Assembly: GCA_963281255.1 (NCBI GenBank)
Contig: OY725490.1
Coordinates: 6,882,001 to 6,946,000, forward strand
DNA: 64,000 bases
Reading direction: 5' to 3'
Source of the DNA: Aphrocallistes beatrix
Lineage: Eukaryota; Porifera; Hexactinellida; Sceptrulophora; Aphrocallistidae
Shown: piece by piece, positions 35,337-45,526 of the stretch
Layout of the letters: each line of letters starts with the position of its first letter
Numbering within the stretch: the stretch's first letter is position 1
The notes under the pieces: generated by a model
What the model was told of the DNA's origin: nothing
Seen by the model: only the letters and a program-made list of their open reading frames with translations
The model's database searches: none
Program-made: the position numbers and the translations under genes

Positions 35337-35438
35337 TCTAATGGCATGTCACTATATCCTGATACAAGTTTAAAGTTCAAAGTAGTGTATTACTCGACAG
35401 GAACTTAGAAATACATTTGTAGAGAATTATGTTCAAAA

Positions 35439-35987
35439 TCCTTACTATTAAAACTCGATTAATGTTTGTGTATAGTATATGTATATATATATATATATAT
35501 ATACATATAACGAATTGATCAGGCCCATCAGGCCCAGAAAGCTGATTTTTGGGCATGTAGGAGTTTTTGGCTATGGCTCCAGTAAGTTCTGAGCTCAGAC
35601 GAAAATGTCGACTCATCATGGAATTATGACGTCATTGTTACATTTTTTAAAGTTAAGCAATACAGTTATTTGAGCATAACTCAGCCATTATAGGAGATAG
35701 AAGGCTGAAATTTTAATAGATTATGTATATTAATATATCTCACATATGGCACAACTATCATCAAAAAATGATGACTCATTACTCTGTTATAACGTAATCA
35801 TTACGCATCAAAAATTGAAAATTTGGTGATTTTTCGTGCGATATCGATTATAACAGTAGGACAGATGTATTTGGAGATGTTATCTCCCATATAATTAATT
35901 AATGGTGACCACAGGCGCCCAAAGGGCGCCTCCGGCGGATACAAAGTGTCCGCCAGCCGCGCAGCGCAAGCAAGAGAAATGCGCTTG
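35439..35987 (+). mobile_element. Helitron-like non-autonomous element 1 (549 bp)
   Basis: Copy A reads TTCAAAA, then this insert, then TTCAAG. Copy B has TTCAAAATTCAAG without it (near 40312-40325). The insert therefore sits exactly between A and T with no target duplication, begins TC (TCCTTACTATT) and ends CTTG. Strong hairpins lie near its right end: GGCGCCC-AAA-GGGCGCC at 914-930, GGCGGATAC-AAA-GTGTCCGCC at 934-954, and CAAGC paired with the terminal GCTTG (positions in the 35 kb line). Helitrons insert A^T, start TC and usually end CTRR after a hairpin; the CTTG end is non-standard. No Rep/helicase ORF is present. It lies about 100 bp upstream of the NIPBL start codon. Confidence 0.8.
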
Positions 35988-36085
35988 TTCAAGCTAAAAC
36001 ACTAAAAATTAATTTATTTGCACAAATGAAAATATAGAGTTTGAGAGTGCATGGAAATACAAGACAACTTTACTAAACAACAAAA

Positions 36086-37129
36086 TCTTGTTTGTCCGAA
36101 TTGATTGAAAAATTGGCAAGTCGTAGAGATATGAAAATTGGCATGTAGGTGCCAAATGATATGACTATGATTAAGTTCTAAGATCTAAGCGAAATTTTCA
36201 CGCCTCTGCAAAAAAATGAAAAACAATTTTCACACCTTTTCTATACTAAATAAAGGATACACTATCACAATAGTAATCACGGTACGACACTACAATATAT
36301 CGTCATTGTTATTAATACTTCAAAGCCACAATTTATGTTTGATATCTTAATTGTATTATAGTGTATAACAATAACTAAGATAATGTGCATATTTTCACAC
36401 CTTTATATATATATATATTTGCACACCATTTGATGAATTTTGAAAATAATGCTAGAGACTAGGTTCCAACGGGTAACATGGGTTTTTAGGGGTGTAGATT
36501 TCGAATATCATATTTTTAGATCTATATGATAAATTATTTGTCTACTTTTGTTTACATTAGATACATAAAGTTAACAAATCTCAAAAATATGCTAGAGACT
36601 AGCTTCCAACCCATGTGAGAAATTATTCATTAACCTTTGTTTGCAATATTTATATAAAATAAAAAAAATCCCAAAATTGGTTAGATTGAGCAACTTCAGG
36701 CGCCCGCAGAGCGATTCTGTGGATACGCAGTGTCCACAGATGTGGGGTCTTTTGGCTATGGCTCCACTAAGTTCTGAGCTCAGACGAAAATGTCGACTCA
36801 TCATGGAATTATGACGTCATTGTCACCTTTTTTTTAATAGTTAGAAATTTCAGTTTTTCGGCCATAACTTAGCCATTTTAGTGGTATCATACTATCATAG
36901 AAGGGTGAAATTTTAATAGAATGTGTATATTAATATACCTTACACATGATGCAACAATCATCAAAAGATGACGCCATCATTACACATCAAAATTTTTAAA
37001 ATTGACAAATTTGATTTTTAAGTGAAATCGATTTTAATAGTAAGACAGCCCTATTTTGAGATGTGATCTCCCTTATAATTAACCAATGTGCCCGCCAACC
37101 GTGCAGCGCAAGCAAGCGAAGCGTGCTTG
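36086..37129 (+). mobile_element. Helitron-like non-autonomous element 2 (1044 bp)
   Basis: Copy A reads ACAACAAAA, then the insert, then TATACAAAATGG. Copy B has ACAACAAAATATACAAAATG (near 40420-40436), so insertion again fell between A and T with no target duplication. The insert starts TCTTGTTTG and ends GTGCTTG. Its right 376 bp (36754-37129) is clearly similar to 35569-35987 of element 1. The last bases again form a hairpin (CAAGCA paired with TGCTTG). An internal hairpin, CTGTGGATAC-GCA-GTGTCCACAG, lies at 36717-36739. A 20-nt direct repeat (GCTAGAGACTAGNTTCCAAC) recurs at 36451 and 36591. No coding capacity. It may be a composite of two related copies. Confidence 0.8.
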
Positions 37130-37157
37130 TATACAAAATGGATTCAGTTATTACATT

Positions 37158-39820
37158 TCATTTCCTAAGTTTGAGAAAGAGCATTGCAAAGAGAATGAAA
37201 AATATTATCCAGGCGATGATTATGACGAACCCCTCCCACACCTGTTCATGCTCCAGCCCCCAGCCCCTCGTGATGATAGAGCGGAGTGCGTTGGCAGTGA
37301 GAGTGGTGGGGAAGGAGTAGGAGAGGTCTCTCAACCAAAACGGAACAGCTTCTAACGGCCAGATTACCCCGCTGAGGAGAATAATCGGGTACATGATTCC
37401 AGTCGTGATCTGGATTCCAGCGACCTCTTCAGACACGATAGCCGAGATGAGGAGACCGAAAGACATCCCGCTGAACCCTTCGAGGAAGATGAGCAGCCAT
37501 ATCAGGAAAAGGCTGCCGTGGTAAGGGATTTGGAAGGCGAAGAGTGCGAAGGAGATCATCATGGTGATCTGGATCAGCAAGACGACACTGTTGAGTAGGA
37601 GCTGAGCAGTGACCATTTCAATCACGCCCACCCCCACTACCCACCCCCGATCCAGCAGCCCCTCCTTCTTCTCGACGATCAGGGATATTGCAGTGAGCCC
37701 CACGCTGATCGCGAAGCTGAGGGTGATCAGCATCCCGGGGGCTACGAACTCGGTGAAGGTGGGGGTCTCCTCCCCATAGACTGGGTCTTGAAAGTATATT
37801 GGGGACTGGACTAACTTAGGGTTGGTTTCTTTGCTAAATGTTTTTACCATTTCTAACAAGAAATTTTGATACGTTTGCGCGAGTTCAGCTTCTATGGTAG
37901 CAGCTATCTGGAAGTTCGACATGCCCAGGGCTACGTTGATAAGAGAGCCTTCTAGGGTAGCATTCGTGATGTTGAGATGGTCCTCTTGGATGAGGAACCT
38001 ATCTCTCGTGTCCATCGTGAAGTTCTGACCAAAATGAAGCACAGCCCATGCCTTCCCAATTTCCACTTCATTCCGCGCTTCCTCGTATGTAGGTTTAAAT
38101 ATCTTAACGAAACTGATGTTACCAAGTTGTTGTATAAAAATATTACTAAGGAGTGGAAACGTGTCTTCATTGCAAATGGCTATCGGGAGGCCATATGGCG
38201 CCTTGCCGATAGCAAAGCAGAAGAGAATTATCTAAAGGGAGAAAACACAGAATAAACAAACTGATTAGAAGCCTCGTTTTGACGAAACTGTAAAAACCCA
38301 CCTGAATTGAAGGAATGCAAAACTGAAATAAGAGTATTCCGAAACTTCGCATGAATTTGAGGAAGTTTTTTATAAAAAGCGCGATGATATTTCTTGGACT
38401 CGGGAGTCCAGGTGTGAACAATCGCCACAGCTTAAGACCCATACCAATCCGGGCACCAGTGTTCCTTGGCTGGTATGTCAATTCCTTCCCGTTTATCTCG
38501 CTATTAAGCAGAGGCGTCTCTTCGTTATCTAAGTTATTATTGTTGTTTGTTCCCCTGTTTATGATCACATCATTGCTCCCACTCGCTGCTGACTTTCCAC
38601 TCTGAGCAAAGGTGACGCTACCAGTCTCGTTGACAGCTTCTGACCAGTCATGGTGATGACATAACTGCAGAAAGACCTCTTCCAGCGTAGCGCAGTTGTA
38701 GAAGTCGCACAAGTACTGAGGCTCACGCTCTGCCAAGAGACGGCCGCTGCGCATCAAACCTATACGGATGAGATAATAACTCACGGCCATCTGGTGCCTC
38801 ATTCACTAAAGTTCTTAGAATTTTTCTTAATTTAATTCTAAATGCCATTCTAAGAACATTTCTTTGAATTGCTGTGAAATTCTTAGAATTCATAAAGAAT
38901 TATGTAACATCAAATTATTTACGGATTCTAAGAATTTTTCTTAGAATTCAAGGATTTTCTAAGAATTTGCCAAGTTCTAAGAAAAATTCTAAGAATTTGA
39001 CTTTAGAACATCAGTGAATACCACTTAAAAAATTCTAAGAATTTCTCTTAACTATAGAACGCCCAGCATTTATATGGTTTCGCATTCGATAAATTCTAAG
39101 AAAAATTCTAAGAATTTGACTTTAGAACTTTAGTGAATGAGGCCCCTGGTGCTATGCGTGGAGACCTCAGAAGTGAACTCACCGACGATGTGTGCTTGTC
39201 GAGCTTCTTCGATGTAGTGAGTGGTGATGATAATCGAAGTGCCTTTCGAGCTGAGATCGAGGAGATGTTTCCAAATCTCAGAGCGCAGGATCGGGTCCAC
39301 GCCCACCGTGGGTTCGTCCAGGATGAGGAGAGGGGGAGTGTGCAGGAGAGCCACACAGAAAGAGACCCGCCTCTGCTGTCCCCCGGACAGTTTCTTGATG
39401 AGTCGCTGCTCTGTGGGAAGTTTTAAAAGCGAGATCAGGAATTCTGCCCGCTTAGAAACTTCTCTCTGAGAAATGCCACAGAGCATCCCGAAGTAGCGGA
39501 GAGTCTCGATAGGTGTGAAGTTTCCGTAGAGAGCCAACTCCTGAGGCATGTACCCCACCATCCGTCCGGGGATGTCGTGTCCAGGAGAGAGAGGGGGCTT
39601 TCCTAGGACGTTGATGATCCCAGAGCTGGGGTTCAGTCGTTTTCCCACACCCGCTCGCACCCAGTAGACCGTAGATCTTCCCTTTCGGGAGACACATGTT
39701 GATGTTATTCAAGACAGGAGTCGAAGAGGTGAGGAAGGAGGGACACCATTGAGGCACCAGACCTCCGTACTCGAAAGAAACATGGCAGACCTCTATTGCC
39801 AACTCTTGGTTTTCTTCCAT
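37158..39820 (-). pseudogene. ABC-2 type (ABCH-like) transporter, copy A, frameshifted
   Basis: Equivalent exons are 39183-39820, 38302-38759 and 37158-38231. Compared with the intact copy B (40451-42783), exon 1 lacks 26 bp just after the Walker A motif (around 39630, between two AGTC tetranucleotides). This frameshifts the nucleotide-binding domain. The first intron is 423 bp instead of 68 because a MITE-like element (38798-39145) sits in it; that insertion alone need not harm the gene. Exons 2 and 3 remain fully open and nearly identical to copy B, with only a few substitutions in the membrane domain. Downstream ORFs could still give a product lacking the ATP-binding P-loop, but the full transporter cannot be made without skipping the lesion. 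The loss looks recent. Confidence 0.88.
38798..39145. mobile_element. MITE-like element with TTCTAAGAA repeats
   Basis: It is inserted in intron 1 of transporter copy A. Copy B has the uninterrupted site CCATCTGGTGCTATGCG; copy A has CTGGTG(C) on both sides, a 6-7 bp target duplication (38791-38797 and 39146-39152). The ends are inverted repeats: CCTCATTCACTAAAGTTCT at the left and GGGCCTCATTCACTAAAGT as the reverse complement of the right. The interior holds about a dozen copies of TTCTAAGAA or TTCTTAGAA, many palindromic. A block of about 40 bp near 38990 repeats the right end almost exactly (ATTTGACTTTAGAAC, then TGAATA), which suggests nested or rearranged copies. No ORF. Termini and the CTAAG core resemble the element at 5336-6344. 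Confidence 0.88.
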
Positions 39821-39926
39821 TGATATGGAATAGGAATGTAAAGAATTATCTCAATTGACACAGTATTGTACAATCACACACACACTCCCGAATGTCTAAT
39901 TTATAGTAAAAGTGATTTAGATATGA

Positions 39927-40217
39927 CTAGCGTAGGCTAACGGTCAGAGGGATGAACTCATTCAGCAACCACGACGCTACGTGATGCTGCAATTGAAGAC
40001 TCTGGGCAGTTGTCGGGATGCCCAGTCCCGGTTTGAGTCGTATCCAGGAGGTGTCAGTGGCGCTGAGAGCCTGGGCAATGGAGTGAGAGAGGTGTGAAGA
40101 CGGTTCTTGATAGCAGAGATCCGTTTTTAGTACCATGGGCAGGTCTGCGAGGAGGTTCGTCACGGGAGATATGGCCCCCATGGAAGGGAGGTACTGACAG
40201 TGGCTGTTGGATGTCAT
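39927..40217 (-). pseudogene. Truncated NIPBL 5' fragment with chimeric tail (96-codon ORF)
   Basis: This is the duplicated start of NIPBL. It keeps the ATG, the ATTAG acceptor-like site 1 nt upstream and about 100 bp of 5' flank. A 33-bp in-frame deletion removes residues after LLADLPMV. NIPBL similarity ends at the duplication junction (40009). The frame then runs on through DNA that is non-coding in the other copy, adding about 27 unrelated residues before a TAG. The retained piece corresponds to the MAU2-binding N-terminus. It is most simply a pseudogene fragment, but the frame is intact and could be translated if transcribed. Confidence 0.8.
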
Positions 40218-42971
40218 TCTAATGGCATGTCACTATATCCTGATACAAGTTTAAAGTTCAAAGTAGTGTATTACTCGACAGGAACTTAGAAATACATTTG
40301 TAAAGAGAATTAGATTCAAAATTCAAGTTAAAACACTAAAAATTAATTTATTTGCACAAGTGAAAATATAGAGTTTGAGAGTGCATGCAAATACAATACA
40401 ACAACTTTACTAAACAACAAAATATACAAAATGGATTCAGTAATTACATTTCATTTCCTAAGTTTGAGAAAGATCATTGCAAAGAGAATGAAAAATATTA
40501 TCCAGGCGATGATTATGACGAACCCCTCCCACACCTGTTCATGCTCCAGCCCCCAGCCCCTCGTGATGATAGAGCGGAGTGCGTTGGCAGTGAGAGTGGT
40601 GGGGAAGGAGTAGGAGAGGTCTCTCAACCAAAACGGAACAGCTTCTAACGGCCAGATTATCCCGCTCAGGAGAATAATCGGGTACAGGATTCCAGTCGCG
40701 ATCTGGAGTCCAGCGACCTCTTCAGACACGATAGCCGAGATGAGGAGCCCGAATGACATCCCGCTGACCCCTTCGAGGAAGATGAGCAGCCATATCAGGA
40801 AAAGGCTGCCGTGGTAAGGGATTTGGAAGGCGAAGAGTGCGAAGGAGATCATCATGGTGATCTGGATCAGCAAGACGACACTGTTGAGTAGGAGCTGAGC
40901 AGTGACCATTTCAATCACGCCCACCCCCACTACCCACCCCCGGTCCAGCAGCCCCTCCTTCTTCTCGACGATCAGGGATATCGCAGTGAGCCCCACGCTG
41001 ATCCCGAAGCTGATGGTGATCAGCATCCCGGGGGCTACGAACTCGGTGAAGGTGGGGGTCTCCTCCCCATAGACTGGGTCTTGAAAGTATATTGGGGACT
41101 GGACTAACTTAGGGTTGGTTTCTTTGCTAAATGTTTTTACCATTTCTAACAAGAAATGTTGATACGTTTGTGCGAGTTCAGCTTCTATGGTAGCAGCTAT
41201 CTGGAAGTTCGACATGTCCAAGGCTACGTTGATAAGAGAGCCTTCTAGGGTAGCATTCGTGATGTTGAGATGGTCCTCTTGGCTGAGGAACCTATCTCTC
41301 GTGTCCATCGTGAAGTTCTGACCAAAATGAAGCACAGCCCATGCCTTTCCAATTTCCACTTCATTCCGCGCTTCCTCGTATGTAGGTTTAAATATCTTAA
41401 CGAAACTGATGTTACCAAGTTGTTGTATAAAGATATTACTAAGGAGTGGAAACGTGTCTTCATTGCAAATGGCTATCGGGAGGCCATATGGCGCCTTGCC
41501 GATAGCAAAGCAGAAGAGAATTATCTAAAGGGAGAAACACAGAATAAACAAACTGATTAGAAGCCTCGTTTTGACGAAACTGTAAAAACCCACCTGAATT
41601 GAAGGAATGCAAAACTGAAATAAGAGTATTCCGAAACTTCGCATGAATTTGAGGAAGTTTTTAATAAAAAGCGCGATGATATTTCTTGGACTCGGGAGTC
41701 CAGGTGTGAACAATCGCCACAGCTTAAGACCCATACCAATCCGGGCACCAGTGTTCCTTGGCTGGTATGTCAATTCCTTCCCGTTTATCCCGCTATTAAG
41801 CAGAGGCGTCTCTTCGTCATCTAAGTTATTATTGTTGTTTGTTCCCCTGTTTATGATCACATCATTGCTCCCATTCGCTGCTGACTTTCCATTCTGAGCA
41901 AAGTTGACGCTACCAGTATCGTTGACAGCTTCTGACCGGTCCTGGTGATGACATAACTGCAGAAAGACCTCTTCCAGCGTAGCGCAGTTGTAGAAGTCGC
42001 ACAAGTACTGAGGCTCACGCTCTGCCAAGAGACGGCCGCTGCGCATCAAACCTATACGGATGAGATAATAACTCACGGCCATCTGGTGCTATGCGTGGAG
42101 ACCTCAGAATTGAACTCACCGACGATGTGTGCTTGTCGAGCTTCTTCGATGTAGTGAGTGGTGATGATGATCGAAGTGCCTTTCGAGCTGAGATCGAGGA
42201 GATGTTTCCAAATCTCAGAGCGCAGGATCGGGTCCACGCCCACCGTGGGTTCGTCCAGGATGAGGAGAGGGGGAGTGTGCAGGAGAGCCACACAGAAAGA
42301 GACCCGCCTCTGCTGTCCCCCGGACAGTTTCTTGATGAGTCGCTGCTCTGTGGGAAGTTTTAAAAGCGAGATAAGGAATTCTGCCCGCTTAGAAACTTCT
42401 CTCTGAGAAATGCCACAGAGCATCCCGAAGTAGCGGAGAGTCTCGATAGGTGTGAAGTTTCCGTAGAGAGCCAACTCCTGAGGCATGTACCCCACCATCC
42501 GTCCGGGGATGTCGTGTCCAGGAGAGAGGGGGGGCTTTCCTAGGACGTTGATGATCCCAGAGCTGGGGTTCAGTCTGCCGAGGCAGCAGCGAAGGAGAGT
42601 CGTTTTCCCACACCCGCTCGCACCCAGTAGACCGTAGATCTTCCCTTTCGGGAGACACATGTTGATGTTATTCAAGACAGGAGTCGAAGAGGTGAGGAAG
42701 GAGGGACACCATTGAGGCACCAGACCTCCGTACTCGAAAGAAACATGGCATACCTCTATTGCCAACTCTTGGTTTTCTTCCATTGATATGGAATAGGAAT
42801 GTAAAGAATTATCTCAATTGACACAGTATTGTACAATCACACACACACTCCCGAATGTCTAATTTATAGTAAAAGTGATTTAGATATGACTAGCGTGAGC
42901 TAAGGGTCAGGGGGATGAAATCATTCAGCAACCACGACGCTACGTGATGCTGCAATTGAAGACTCTAGGCA
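40009..42971. repeat. Tandem segmental duplication, copy B (insertion-free)
   Basis: Second copy of the block described for 35095-40008. The A/B junction is at 40008/40009 (CTGGGCA, then GTTGTCGGG from inside NIPBL). The outer end is near 42971, where similarity to copy A stops after CTAGGCA. There is almost no microhomology at the junction. Copy B preserves uninterrupted versions of three sites that carry insertions in copy A. Confidence 0.93.
40451..42783 (-). CDS. ABC-2 type half-transporter, ABCH-like (intact copy B)
   Basis: Exons 42120-42783, 41594-42051 and 40451-41524, with 68- and 69-bp introns, encode 731 aa. The N-terminal ATPase domain has Walker A GASGCGKTT, Q-loop YMPQELALYGNFT, signature LSGGQQRR, Walker B LLILDEPT and H-loop TTHYIEEARQA. 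After a linker rich in Asn and Ser, one membrane segment (FQFCIPSIQIILFCFAIGKA) precedes a large extracytoplasmic loop of about 150 residues. Five or six further helices form the ABC2 permease domain, including an IVEKKEGLLDRGW cytoplasmic helix and PIILLSGIIWPLEAVPFWLR. The ATPase-first order and motif wording match ABCH/ABCG-type half-transporters, usually lipid exporters that work as dimers. No YAG triplet is found within 30 nt of the ATG, unlike most neighbours. Confidence 0.92.
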
Positions 42972-43431
42972 CGCGGGAACTTCAGGGTTTAAAATAATTG
43001 GTCCGTAACAAACTTTCAATAGAAAATGCATGCATTGAATTTGAGTAGTATTTTGATATTTTGATGACAGGTTCATATCGTGAAGTAAAACATGCGGGGA
43101 TACTAGGAAAGGTCCTAAGTTTAATGTTGTCATGCAAAATAATTCTAAAGTCGAATGCATTACAGTTAAAATTCAGAAAAAACATGTGTTGCTCTTATGT
43201 AGTGCCTCTAGCGAGCACCTCGAATCAGTAGTACGGCCGTGGGAGATAAGAATACAAGAATTCACAAATATCAAAATTATCTACATACACAACACCAAAG
43301 CAATGCACTAACAGTATCTGCCTCAACTTATAGGATATCAAAAGAGGGACGTAATTATGTAAAGTTAAATGGTAGCATACATAACATAGTTTAATGCCCT
43401 ATTAAGAAGGGGAGAATAACAGCTGACCTGA
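42972..43431. other. Intergenic region, no gene seen
   Basis: 460 bp between the outer edge of the duplication and the SERINC stop codon. No supported feature. Confidence 0.4.
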
Positions 43432-45220
43432 CTAGTCATCAGTTTCGTAGCCGAAGTCCCTCCACCGCCCCAGAATTAAGGGGGCCAAAAGGGTCCAGAT
43501 GTAGAGGGCGTGGCATAGGTAAGAGCTGCCTATCTTGATCGCCACAGAAGCCCAGGTGTTCTGGAAAGTGTCAGTATTCGCACGTTGCGGGAATACCCAG
43601 TTAGTGAGCTGCATCATTATGTAGAGGGAACCCAGCACCAAAATGAAATGATAGAATGAATAGGAATAAGCCACTCTCTCTTTCTCATCATCCACTGCGT
43701 TAGTAGCACATTTGCTACCAGAGTCCGACTTCTCTCCTTTCTCGTCATCCTCTGTAGGCACACAGCCGAACAGCTCGTTGAGTTTGCTCTCTGTCTCCTC
43801 ACTAGCACCGCACACCTTCTGGAATTGAGTGATATTGCTAGAGCGGATCGAACTGTACCCAATCGTCAAAAACAGAAACAAGATACCTGAAAACAAATAA
43901 ATAGAGTGCGATAATATTAAGCACAATAGACTGAAGCAAGTGAAAGCTAACAGAGCAGATGCGTTCATCTAAACTCTTGTTCTGCATATGTTCTACTGAG
44001 AACGAGTACCATACAGGGATTGCTGTGGCTGTGGTGTTTATAATAAAGTAATAGAACATAAAACTGACCAACAGTCGCTGCGAAGGCGGAGTTCGCTTGC
44101 GAATTGAATATGTTGGTGACGACTGATGATGAATTGACTGTCTGCAAATTGCAAAGTTCTGGACTGTAGGGTTCGTTGGAGACGGCACTCCAGATAAGGT
44201 ATGTGGTGTAGGCACATACGACAGAGGATTGAAGGAGTCCTGAGAAATAGCTTATAAGAATATCTGGATACAGAATCTGATAGAATGTAACTTATTAATT
44301 ACCTGAGGAAGGAAGTTTGCTCTGCACCCAGGGCAGAACGGAGATGACTCCCCCGATCACGCAGAGAATGAGGTTGAAAGTTATGAAGAACTTGTTCAGG
44401 TGACACCCCTCGATGTTAATAGGTGTGAAGAATATATACATGACGATATACCCTCCTATTGAAAGCAAATACAGGACAACAGAGCAGATCAAAAGTCCAC
44501 CATAAGCAGCCCAAGCTGTCCATGGAAGGTCTTCATCAATCCAGGACAACCACTTCTCTGCCCAAGCATGTGCGAAATCAACCAAAAGTAAAACCTAAGT
44601 TACAAGAGAAATGAAATAAATTCATGCCATATAGAAACTTTAGTAACTAACCTGTAGGAAGATAAACAGAAAGGATCCCGCCATTCCGAGAACAATGCAG
44701 GCTGTTGAGAAGCCGAGGTTGTTCGTGATTGGGATGAAGAAGAACCCGATGATGACACCAATGAAGAGGATCCACTTGAACAACCAGAACCCGTTCTGCA
44801 CGTAGGACCTGGGGTCGCGGCTGGAGCAGACACATAGCATAACGAGCATGAAGAACAGGTAGAACACGGCCATTGCCATGCAAATGCGGTACACGGATGT
44901 CACCCCTACAAGATGTAACAGTAAGCGTAAGTATCGATATGCTAGTTCGTATTCACTATAAACTTGCCGATCACTGCGGAGCATTCTAAACCCGGAAAAC
45001 TTTCGGTAAATACACTGAAGCCGTTGCAGATGAATGAGTTTCCTAATCCGTCCCGGACTCCCTGGCTGAGGAAGATCGCCGATACGATCGTTCCAAACGC
45101 CAGCATTCCTAAGTACGAGATCCTGGTTGTGATGGAGTTTCGAATCCCCGGGAAGAATGAGCAGCAACCACAAGCACCTCCGCAACACAGGCAGGAGAGA
45201 GGAGCTAGACAGCAGGCCAT
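43432..45220 (-). CDS. SERINC: Serine incorporator (SERINC/TMS) membrane protein
   Basis: Exons 44968-45220, 44652-44905, 44303-44594, 44069-44239 and 43432-43886 have consistent phases and encode 474 aa. Family hallmarks are a Cys-rich N-terminus (MACCLAPLSCLCCGGACGCC), VYRICMAMAVFYLFFMLVML, DPRSYVQNGFWLFKWILFIG, VDFAHAWAEKWLSW, TTYLIWSAVSNEP, then YSYSFYHFILVLGSLYIMMQ and ALYIWTLLAPLIL at the C-terminus. About ten membrane helices are visible. SERINCs are lipid scramblase-like proteins of the plasma membrane and endosomes. Intron 1 has a GC donor (TCG|GCAAGT) with a normal AG acceptor. Intron 4 is 182 bp, longer than the others. GCTAG lies 4 nt before the ATG. Confidence 0.95.
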
Positions 45221-45526
45221 CTCACTAGCGAACTAATTTATGCAGAAAGTAATATTGAAACAGTTCAATCAGTTTATCTGTCGTGAAGGATATATATACA
45301 GTGTGGAGTATGCCAGGGTGAAAGTAGGAACTTAACATGGTGAGCAGTTCGCAGAATTATTCGAGATTATTCAGCTAATTAATGCATTGGCGTAAGAATC
45401 AACAGAGAATATATTACGCATAGCTAAAATAAATATTTAAGAAAATAGAAGATGAATAGTAAAACTATTCGCAGGAATATAACATTAAGCAATAGAGTCA
45501 CATACGATAATGCTAGGGCATCGCTG
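45221..45526. other. Short intergenic spacer
   Basis: 306 bp between the SERINC start and the G beta stop, same orientation. AT-rich, no feature seen. Confidence 0.4.

Larger units (their letters stand above)
35095..40008. repeat. Tandem segmental duplication, copy A (with insertions)
   Basis: The block from NIPBL codon about 81 back through its start, the spacer and an ABC transporter is repeated at 40009-42971. Copy A is 4914 bp and copy B 2963 bp. Two Helitron-like insertions (549 and 1044 bp) and one MITE-like insertion (about 355 bp) in copy A, offset by a 26-bp deletion there and a 33-bp deletion in copy B, account for nearly all of the 1951-bp difference. Outside these changes the copies are nearly identical, so the duplication is recent. 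Confidence 0.93.

Noticed and set aside
35377..36804. Two minus-strand ORFs (35377-35619 and 36592-36804) sharing a 12-residue start MMSRHFRLSSEL
   Set aside because: They come from the repeated non-coding portion of the two Helitron-like elements. The ORFs cross element boundaries and diverge after about 18 residues, so the similarity is DNA-level repetition, not a protein family.
43887..44068. An extra SERINC exon in the 182-bp intron
   Set aside because: The open stretch upstream of 43886 is hydrophobic and in frame, but no acceptor gives the phase needed by the preceding donor. The direct join already gives a complete membrane helix.
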